DNA of 64,000 bases, from NCBI GenBank assembly GCA_963070105.1, contig OY718806.1, positions 6,531,865 through 6,595,864 on the forward strand, in the 5' to 3' direction. The DNA is from Litomosoides sigmodontis (Eukaryota > Nematoda > Chromadorea > Rhabditida > Onchocercidae). The notes beneath the pieces were generated by a model. That model was given only the letters and a program-made list of their open reading frames with translations, ran no database searches and had not been told where the DNA came from. The first letter of the stretch is position 1. Each line of letters opens with the position of its first letter. A program made the translations under genes and the position numbers. Positions 54,570-64,000 of the stretch are shown here, one piece after another.

Positions 54570-57500
54570 AATATAGGAGAATAGAGAATTCGCATTTATC
54601 AAGATCGCCTCATTCGTCGCCACCATACAAGATCTCTCTAATTTCGGATGAAAAATCCAAGCAACTTATGAACGGTGAGCTCTTTCGTGTTCTTCTTTTT
54701 CATTTTCAGATGCTGCATAATCATTCGGCAGAGCTATTCTACGAATAATATGGCGATTCAATTTTAATAATGTAAGATCGTACTATCGTATATTTCCGTA
54801 TTGTCTTCCATAGTGTAATCATATCCATCGTTTTGAAGCAGGTTAACTTATTAAATTTTTGGCAAAGATGTATTAGCAATTGTCTAAATCCATCCACTGC
54901 ATGACATGGCTGAACTGCAGCGAATGTGCTTGAGGGAGCATATGTTACCTGGACTGTTTATCCAGTGGTCAGACTCAGAGCTTCTTTTAGTTTCCACATT
55001 TTAGTAACATGCTCTTATCCATTTCAGGCCAGTTATCTCCTTTACATACAAGGCGTGGACCTCTAAACGATTTGGTGACGTCAACGCCTGATTTTGCCGA
55101 ATTTGATTATTTGCATGGGTGTTCCAAACTGCTTACCATAACAAGTAGTGAAGACTGCCAGAATGTTGCATTCTCTGACCTGGTCTTTTCTTATGTTTAT
55201 AAAGTTAATAGATATTGTTATTGCTGTTAGCATGAATTTAACTTAAAACTTTTATTTGAACGCGTAACCATATATGGCGCATATACGATATCCATAATTT
55301 ATTCATAATTTTTTAGGATATCCATAATTTATATATTAACTATCCATAATTTTCATATTCCTCGGTTACAACTGCAGGCAGTTTCAGGATAAATTACAAA
55401 TAGAGCTGGAGCAAATACTGGCACACACGACGGATCATCAAAAGAAAATTTACGGAGAAATTACCTTCCTCACTACTGGGGATTACCCTACCGGTGACAT
55501 TTCCAGCAGGCTGATGCCCGTCTATGAGCTTAAAACTTCGGAACTTGTACCTAGCTGCAGTAAAGAAATTGAGAGAGAACCGTGAGTTAGTTTTTCAGAA
55601 ATTCTCTGACCTGGTCTTTTCTTATGATTATAAAGTTAATAGATACTGTTATTACTATTAGCGTGAATTTAACTTAAAATTGAATGCGTAGCCATATATG
55701 GCGCATATACGATATCCATAATTTTGTTTGGTACTGCGAACGATCAGGAATAATTCGACTTTCCCAAAATCCATTCATCCCGCTAGTATTTAGGGAGGTT
55801 ATCTAGTTTTATAATATTCGTACGTCTTTTGGTTTAGAACAGTGGAAGACTCACGTATGGATGGTGAAATAAATTGGCTGGATGAGGGTTTTGATGTTTG
55901 GCCACCAGTCAATTTGTCTCAGAAGTTCTGGGTTTACGCACGCGAATATCTCGACCCTATAGATGAAGAATACTTGCACCAGTGGTGGTCAAGTATTGTT
56001 CAGCTTTTTAGTACTGATAACAATTTAAAGTCGCGGTCAGAGTTTTGTCCAGGTAATTGTATTCATATATCTTAATTTCTAGATTATATAGAAATGAAAA
56101 TGTTTTCGTGCTGGCCTTCATAGGTTGGAATTCGGAATATTGAGTCTAATGAGGTGACCGTGCTTAATTTAAGCTTAGACGTAAAGCAGGTAGTTCGTTT
56201 TCGTATCAGAGCCAGTAATGGGTTCTTTACTGAAATTCTGAAAATTTCTTTGTATTGTCTGGTGTCAGATCTTTTTTAGCTTGCTAGGAAGAGAGTATAA
56301 GTGAGTGAAGAAGTAAAGAAACAAAGATATATTGATAATACGGAGGAGAAAGCTGGCGAACAATAAAGTGTATTGAACCTGTCGCCAGGGACGAATTCAG
56401 TACACTTGATTGTTTTGGGAAAGTTGATTTTAAATTATTACAGAACCGTTTCTAAGCAGATGTGATTTTAATGCATTACATTACAGTAGCATTAAAGAAA
56501 AGCACTCGTTGTGAGATCATACCATACGACCGTAAAAGCAGTTCTCTACCATCGTTTTCGAAATGGAATACCGCGACATCACTTCACCGGAATAGGTAGT
56601 AATATATAGCTTTTTAGATTCCAGATGATGTCTTTACCTCACTTGCTTTTGAATCTCAAGGAATTGTTCTTTTTTGAATTTTGCTTCCAGGTCTTTCATA
56701 TCCAGTAAAAACAGTTCCTCCTCACCCGTCAGGTTGAAGCTGCTTAACAACGATTCGTCCCCACCGCCAAATAAAATAGCAAGGTAGTCTAAAGAAACAG
56801 ATTTGTTAAGAAGGCGAATTACGGTTCCATGCATTTTCGCTGTTTATTAACTCTTTTAGATATGAAAAAAGACCGTCATCACAGTTGTCAGGGAAAACTA
56901 TATCACTGCTCGATGATCTCGTCAATGCGTATGTCGGTGGAAAAAATGGTAGCTTAGACAATCATTGCAATGGCGTGTTGCTTAAACTGGATAAAAAAAA
57001 TTGTCCCTCTAGTAAGACTTCTGTTTATATTTAGGAAAAAGTTTTGTGAAGTACAGTTGGGACGCTGGGTTTATGTATGTCTGTTTATGGATAACAGTTG
57101 GAAATGAAGCTGAAACTATGTCGTTACTTAAAAGTAGTTTCCGTTATTCTTGAAAATGTTTCACATCTTTAGAAAAAGATTCGGTCTCATTGGTTCAGCT
57201 TGAGGGTAACGATTGGATAATAAAAAATGAAGGGGCTGGAAGGGAGGATGTATTTCAAGTCGCTCATCCAAATGGCTTCATATCTGAAGAGAGTGGTGCT
57301 GCTAGTTGTGGAGATGCATTAGAAATGTTAAATTATGGTATAGCCGATTACCTCAGTGGAATTGGTAATGATACAAATTGCTTATCATTTTTTAAAAGTT
57401 TTAGCACTATTCGTTCTGTCAGAATAAATAGAACCATTCACTTTCAGATAAAGAACTTAATGCAAATAAACGAGACAAAGTAATCCAGGAAGTCTTTGTA

Positions 57501-58141
57501 CCGCAAGGTGTAGAACAATTAGTTAGGAAATGTGGATTTGGTAAAAGACACAGCAGTGAGGTTAGTTCTTGTTTATTTAATCGAGAAATGCTTTTATTTA
57601 TAAGACTTGCTTTTGCGTCTTTCAATACGTATGTTCCAATATAGGATGAAGTATCTGTGTTCTTCAAGAAATTACAAGCAGGGCTTACTGAAAAAGAGAT
57701 ACCGTGGCGCGGTATGGTTGCCAAAATTTGGCATCGCTTACTGGCGGAATATCTGCGTATGAAATTAGAGCAATCACTTGACAAAGCTGATCAGGAAGTT
57801 AGTTTTTCTGTAGATAAGGATTTTTTTTTTAATCTTGTCAAATCCTTCAAATAATTTTTTCATTTTTATCGCTGTAGCATCTAATTACCAGTTACTGTGC
57901 ATGGTTCTTTACCTAGTGCTCATTTAATAGCATTATTTCAAAGTGTCGGAAATATATAACGAATGTTCTGCAGATGTTTGAAGTGTATGATAAATATTAT
58001 TCGGAATTTCCAAAACGGCGACCAATGAACGAGCAGGAAAGAGAAGAGTGCCGTTATGTTTTGCAACGAAGGAATGATGTAGCCCAGACATATTACGGTA
58101 AAGAGTATGCTGATTTAAGTAAATGGAAACGTAAGCGTTAG
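54566..58141 (+). CDS. TADA3: TADA3/ADA3-like subunit of SAGA/ATAC acetyltransferase complexes
   Basis: Ten phase-matched exons: 54566-54674, 55028-55182, 55382-55581, 55838-56052, 56487-56595, 56860-57011, 57173-57364, 57448-57560, 57645-57797 and 57974-58141, about 521 residues against 432 in human TADA3. Conserved blocks occur in the family order: FAEFDYLHGCSKLL with a following SSEDC (human FKSVDHLKVCPRY), KLQIELEQILAHTT (human TLQLELETLL), QKFWVYAREYLDPIDEEYL (human RFWASVEPYCADITSEEV), DEVSVFFKKLQAGL (human DEVLAELRKRQAEL) and a C-terminal helix DKYYSEFPKRRPMNEQEREE (human FRKIMAARQKKRTPTKKEK). ADA3 links the Gcn5/PCAF acetyltransferase to ADA2 in the nucleus. The match is by pattern, so the name is probable rather than certain; the exon structure itself is firm. 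Confidence 0.75.
55170..55300. repeat. Duplicated segment, copy 1 (exon 2 end plus intron)
   Basis: Begins ATTCTCTGACCTG at the end of exon 2 of the TADA3-like gene, includes the splice donor GTCTTTTC and runs into the intron to TATATGGCGCATATACGATA and TCCATAATTT. It is highly similar to 55601-55724. Confidence 0.9.
55601..55724. repeat. Duplicated segment, copy 2 (entirely intronic)
   Basis: Second copy of 55170-55300, with a handful of substitutions and a short deletion around 55680. It lies in the next intron, starting 19 nt after the exon 3 donor, so it carries a copy of the exon 2 end and its donor in a noncoding position. Confidence 0.9.
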
Positions 58142-61100
58142 GATTTAACTAGGATTTGGAGCATAAAATGTATCGTCGGTTAAAGAAACACGCTTGTATT
58201 GTATGTATCCATGTCTTTATTATTTTCAGTTTTGTTGTATCTTCGAGCCACAGCTGTTCTGTTCGAAACTTTTTGTGTTTTGTGTCTTTTTTCCTTTTTA
58301 TCGCTGTTGAAACTGCCATTTAAAGGGCATATATGCTGTGGTTTTTTTGTACCTCATTAGTCATGGTTTTTTTAATAGTATATATTTATCTATTTATTTA
58401 ATATATATATATATATATATATATTAATAATGGTGGACGCTGCATCGATTAATAGCGGCTTCACTTATGGTCGTATATTTGAAGTGCGAACTCTTGTCCT
58501 TTGTTTCAATAAGTCGTTATGTGTATCCCGGTCCTATGGGGAAATTATCATTCTAGAGAGATGAGTGGAACACCTAGCAAAGGTAACCCAAAAGAGGATG
58601 TCTAAGAAACAAAATTAACGGCGCTCGAAGTAATATTCCTCTCTTCCTTCCTTCGCTAACTGCTCTAGGTGTCGTTGTGTGCTTGATTTTGGTTGACTTT
58701 ATGACGTTTTTCGTTTCCTTTTCTGAATCATTTTTGGGACTTTTATATAGTAAATGAATGAAATTTTCAGATAAAGTAGGTAGTGTCAAGGATCTCAAAC
58801 TCGACATATGTTCGAAAGGCAAGGGTATGGATAGTAAATGTAAAATGTGTTTTATAAAGAACGTCAATTTCTGCAGTAGGTATGAATTTGAGGTTAAACG
58901 AAGTTTTGTTCGGGGCGTGCCTCCGAAACGCGAAAAATTATTGAGTGCATTGCTCGAATAAGCCCCTGTCATAGTGATAGACGGTTAGTGCTCGGAATAT
59001 ATCGAACTCAAGTAAAAGTAGTTTTGACTTGTTAGGACCTTTAGAAATAGTCATAAATGATCTGTTAATATTATTACTATCTAAGAAAATAGCTCCTGGA
59101 TGAATAATGGTGAATGACTTGTTTACGGTATTAATTATATCAATAAACAGGAACATACAATTTGACTACAATTTCAAATTTAAACAAGCCTATCATATAA
59201 ACTTTCTGTAAGTTGACCAATAAATTTTCAGCATATTTCTTTCTTCTATGTGTAATTCGTAATGGGTACATTTGTATTGGAAGTATGGAAACTTTTTTTG
59301 TCGATTTTCGGATCACTGTGCGAAAGCATAGGAAACGTAAATCTGAATTGGAATAGAGAGCTCTCAGTGTAGCTTGATAGTCTGGAAAAGCAAAGGAAAC
59401 GGTAGGGAAAAAGTTGACGCAAACTTATTGACAATGTTGTGTTGCACCTATATCCAGGATTGTAAATTATTTATATCCGCTATTGTAAATTACGTACTAT
59501 TCTTTTGCCCACTTGAGTGCTCGGTACGAGCTTTGTAGTTGTGTTCATTATACGAATGAATGTGATGTTGTATATCATTTTCAATTGTTTGCTATTTTGC
59601 CGTATCATTGTGATATACTTTTTGATGAATGTCAATAAGTTTAATAATTTTTAAACTTTTAAATTGTACAGTTAAACAAAATTGTACCTTATAAAGATTT
59701 CTGGAGTGCATTTGGATACAAGGATTTCAAAGTTACATGGAATGAATTATTGGAAATCTTTCTTTTTCCGCAGTAATCCACCATCAGCATTGCAGGCGGA
59801 ATTGATGCAGTTCCAAACTAAGTAAAAACATCATCAGTGCAGAGCGCATTTAGCGAAATTTCCGGAGAGGTGCTCGGATTATCTGCTTTTAGGCGCAACC
59901 TTTTAGGTGCAGCGGGCTGGAAACCTTCACAATTTCTTATGCATTAAACATGATTTCACTCGCAAAACGATGGCAGCATTTGCTGTGTCAACTACTATCT
60001 CTTGGGACAACTACTAGGGAGGAGTGTGGTACTTTTCATTTAATCGCGTTGAAGTTGGGATTGAGTGTTTGAAACCTCTAATTCAACTTTTAGGAGCACA
60101 TGGTTCACTGCAGAATGTGGACATAGTTGAGTAGAACGGCGGTGGAGTTCTTCTGACGGTTGGAGTTCGACGGTTGTTTCCATGTTGTTTCCGGAATGAT
60201 TTTGATTTCTCTTTTTAATGCCAAATAAAAACGATAAATACTGTAAGCGGAAGTTTTGGATATGATGTGAATTCGTAGGACGTTATGTGAAAGTTTTCAG
60301 TTCCAGGTTTTCCGTCATAGTTGTTTTGGAACTGGTCCGGATTTGTATCAGTGTTTTTATCTTTCGTTTGCGAATTTGATGTTCCCTATTCAACCATCTG
60401 CTTTCTCATAGAAGGTTGAACTTCTTCCAAAAGGAACTAGGTGAGAAAAGCTTGAATGCGAAAGTTTTCATTGTTGGACCATGCCAGGATTCGGAATATT
60501 TTTTAGTAATAAGATCTGCACAATTCGTAAGGAATGATGAAAGGTGATGATAAAATAAACAAATAGCACTTTTGAAAATCAACGCTTGAGAAGAGTTAAG
60601 TTAGACATAAAGAAATTTATAGAAGTGTTTTAAAAAACCTGCAAATTAATAAGTGTGACCTGAAACATCTGCTAATAACAGCTAGAATGATTATAAAACA
60701 GTAAATGAGATAGTGAATGTCTACATCGCTCAGTTTCGCAACACATCCTTGTCAGATAATACTAGGCTAATGCAGTAAGACTCTCCCAATTTATGGAACA
60801 AAATGACAAGTACAGTTTTAGAAGTGGAAGAAGTGCCAGTGTTGAAATTGCAATTTCAATCTCATGTTGTTTGAATGTCTCTAGAGGATCAAAAGTCAGG
60901 TCCTTATCTTTTTTATTCCAGTTTTTTCTATTTTTCTAAGTTCTATCATTAATTTCTGTTCTCTCGGATCGGTTGAAATAATCATTTTTTAGAAAAATTA
61001 TCTAGAAATAGGATTTCAGTGCTTCTGACATTGGTGTTTCTCCATAAGTGAAACAACGATAAGATCATTACGAAACCTAATATTAAAGAAAAAAAGAACG

Positions 61101-64000
61101 TTTCAACTGCAGCCTGCAAGATTTGAAGCAATAAAGGAAAGTCCCTATTTCGAAATTTTATCTGTTAATGATAAGTGTACTATGAGTAATTTAGTCAGCT
61201 TTCAGTGGAAATTGTCAAGATTTCAAGACAGTTAGCTATATTAAAAATTTGCTGCATCCAGGGAATGAGCGCAACCTGATTGACTTTTAGTTTTTCATTT
61301 TGCATTCTATTCTCTGCACTTTAAAAATAATTTTCCTGTGTTGCAAAAATGGGTTGGAAGGTTTTCAAATTGAAATCTTTCAATGCGCTCACGAAATCAC
61401 TTTATTTTTTAAGCTTATACGGCACACTGGGGAAATGCATTTAATTTTTTTCTTTTCAATTTCTATATGACGAATGATTTGCATCGGTTCATTTGTCGGT
61501 GCTGACTAGAACTCAAAAACATTTCAAGTGAAATTTTATGCAAGGGTTGTCAGATTTATCACATGTTTACTACTTTGTTTTGAGTTCGGAAGAAGTCTAT
61601 TTCCAGTTATGTATGTTGAAACTTGGGTCTTATTATAAGATGTCAACTTTCAGGATTTACGCAATAGCAGTTTTTTTTGTCTTAAAGATTTTATTTTTGG
61701 CTTATTGGTAGAAGTAATTTATATTTTTATTTTTACTCTCTATGATTTAAATCAATGTGTAAAGCTAGTTTGTCCTTCGCTGGAATGACATATCTTTTTT
61801 CAAATAGTTTGGAAAAAAATTATTTAAACCTATATTCATTTATTTACCTATTTACGTCAATCTCTTCATCCTTTCGTAGTCCTCTGGAATATTAAAGCAC
61901 TAATAGTACATTTAGGTATGCCTCGACTAAGATAGTAATTTCGGAAATGGATTTTGGTTTTTCGAAAAGTAAAACATATCAAACAAGCGATAGAGAGCGC
62001 TAATAAAATTCAACAATAAGCCATTGCTGGATTTGAAGAGGCAGACTTAAATTTTTGAAATGTCCATCATCGTTTGCTATCAAATATAAATCCTTATATT
62101 TAATTTAAATCTGCAATGGGAAAACACTGTGAAACGGCATCTGTGGAACAGAAATGAATGATTTATTAAGGGCATTTTTGCACTCATTGAAGGAGTCAAT
62201 ATTTGTTGTGTATTACCAATCGCCGCAATTATTCAGTAACGTAAAGTAATGATTACATTCCAAAGGATGCAGTATGACGTACTATAACCTTCCGTTCTTC
62301 AAGTTACGCTTAGCAACATTTCTAGCCTTTACGTTTTGCATGTCCAGATTCAATTATGCCGTTCCCTCAATTCTCTTCTTCCCTCATATTTCTCTCCTAC
62401 AGCAGTTCATATTGTGATATCGGAAGATTGAAGTGTTGAAGTGATACAAACTACCCAAAAGTTAATCAAGAATTGCTGGAATGCTTTAAATTTTAAGCCG
62501 CGAGCTTTTCTCATGTAATCCTTTGCCCATGATAATTGGTGCCAGCTGCGTCATCCTTAAAATAATCACTTCTAAACAGTACAATTAGAGAGTTTGAGAG
62601 AGGAATGAAAAATTCTACATACTAAGCTTCAAGTTTTTGATTATGAAACAAATTCTTCAACTCCTAAATTATCTTCCCACCTATTTTATTTGACAAACTC
62701 AGTTTTAAAATTACTTGAAAGCTAGTGATTTAACTAACTATCGAAAAATTTAAGTTAAATTAAGTGAAACTATTGGGATGAATAGGAACATCTATTATCT
62801 GAATTGGTAGGCCTTTGGCCTCATTACAATCATAGAGACAGGGGCAAAGCAGGATAATTTTTAGACTTCCTAATTCTGCCGTTACTATAGCACATATTCA
62901 CTGAAAGCACAAGTTACAAATAAACTCGGAAATCTTTAAACAAATTTTTTTGTGTCATTTAGCGACTTTCTTATTTCTTGATTTCCAGAGCTAAGTTTAA
63001 AACCGTTTTTTCTAGTTCATTTAACTGCATTAGTCGGTCAAGCAATTTACTTTTATAAGTCGAGCGAAAAAGCTTGGATTTCTCACAATTATTAAATTCT
63101 ACTCAATGGAACAGTGAATACTAGTTGTAGAGACAGCAGGAAGTTTTGAGAATTTCATTAAATGTAGAGACGTAAGTATCGTTATGGATTAATCAGACAA
63201 GTTTTGTGAGACAAAAATGACTTAATTCACAAGTTATCATACAAACAGAAACCTTCATTATTCCATTCTGTTACTTTAGAATCTACTCGATATCATTTCC
63301 ATATGTAAGTCAATTTACCAATTTGCAGAAATGTTAAATTCATCAAATCAAAGTGAGCAAATGAAAGGTTTTTCAATCTCATTCGTAATGATCTCCGATA
63401 ATTCATGACTACCATGTTGTCACTAATTAGTAATTCGTGTACTGAACGTCTTACAGAGCAGCTATCTTATGAAACAAGCAAAAAACTAAGTGCAACTCAA
63501 CTAAGCGTGAAAAATAAGTGGTGAAAGAATAAATATAATGAAGTGTATGGAGTTCCAATAGAAAACTCCTGAAACGTTTTTAATGAAGATTTTTTGGGCA
63601 CTTTCCCAGTGATTTCCGGTCACACTGAAATTTTTAGCTCTTTAGCTGTCTAAAAACGAAGAATTTTAGTCATGCAAAATACTCGCTACTTGATGTCATC
63701 CGTTTGTGCAATTTAAGTTCCAAACTTAGGTTTGAAACTTTAAGTTTCAAAATTTTTTTTATCCCATTGGGATCGAAGATCTGGCAATATGGCTGAGACA
63801 TCCTTCATTTTGCTGAAACAAACGCTTAATACTTTGAGCAGACAATGTTACAACTTGCAAAAAACATTCAACGCTGTTAACGTGAAAAACAAACGTGTGG
63901 AACAAGTGGAAATAAGCAAGGAAAGCAACAGCTAGTAGTTCTCGTGAATTGCTTCGTCCTTTCTGTTGTTATCGATGAACTTGCAGCATCATCACCATTC
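58142..64000. other. Long right-hand region without a supported gene
   Basis: About 5.9 kb of AT-rich DNA. Open frames are short and lack domain or splice support. It starts with the 3' flank of the TADA3-like gene and holds an AT microsatellite at 58400-58426. A 48-codon ATG frame at 63789-63935 could be part of a gene beyond the right edge, but nothing confirms it. Confidence 0.5.
58400..58426. repeat. (AT)n microsatellite
   Basis: Twelve or more AT dinucleotides, preceded by TATTTATC-type sequence, in the 3' flank of the TADA3-like gene. Confidence 0.95.

Noticed and set aside
56613..56815. Possible extra plus-strand exons between TADA3-like exons 5 and 6
   Set aside because: They would need an implausibly short 28-bp intron, while direct splicing from 56595 to 56860 is already in phase.
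63789..63935. 48-codon ATG frame at the right edge
   Set aside because: Too short and unsupported; it could be a first exon of a gene beyond the window, but nothing visible confirms it.

Overview
The window looks like nuclear DNA from a parasitic nematode, probably a filarial or other clade III species. It is AT-rich, its genes are split into many small exons by short introns ending in TTTCAG or TTTTAG, and its proteins match nematode families such as MEP-1 and VAB-3/PAX-6. There is no bacterial gene, no rRNA, tRNA, CRISPR array or complete mobile element that I could recognise. Exon models were built by hand from splice sites, reading-frame phase and protein family signatures; in almost every model the exon lengths and phases close exactly.

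Layout. (1) 1-11 kb, plus: the 3' half of a Pax6/vab-3 gene (homeodomain and C-terminal tail), with one candidate linker exon near 1 kb; the paired domain lies outside the window. (2) 13.6-15.5 kb, minus: four phase-matched exons of an unrecognised protein. (3) 15.5-21.4 kb: no convincing gene, then an isolated coding-like fragment at 21.4 kb. (4) 21.9-26.5 kb, plus: a BTB-BACK-PHR protein of the BTBD1/BTBD2 family. (5) 27.4-28.6 kb, minus: mitochondrial 2-Cys peroxiredoxin (prdx-3 type), head to head with (6) 29.7-33.6 kb, plus: DNA polymerase kappa, complete from start Met to a C-terminal PIP-like motif. (7) 34.8-40.6 kb, minus: an 82-residue single-RRM protein, the iron-sulphur co-chaperone HSCB, and the U1A/U2B'' snRNP protein. 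(8) 44.5-49.9 kb, minus: a seven-zinc-finger MEP-1 orthologue with 17 exons, including a GC-AG intron. (9) 54.6-58.1 kb, plus: a TADA3/ADA3-like SAGA/ATAC subunit. (10) 58.2-64 kb: no supported gene.

The genes are mostly unrelated housekeeping and regulatory functions: transcription and chromatin (Pax6, MEP-1, TADA3), RNA processing (U2B'', RRM protein), mitochondrial Fe-S assembly and redox (HSCB, Prx3) and translesion synthesis (Pol kappa). HSCB and U2B'' could share an operon. I see no dedicated novel multi-gene system. The most worthwhile leads are the unidentified minus-strand gene, a duplicated intron segment that copied an exon end and splice donor in the TADA3-like gene, a cysteine cluster inside Pol kappa, the GC-AG intron in mep-1 and the possible Pax6 linker exon.
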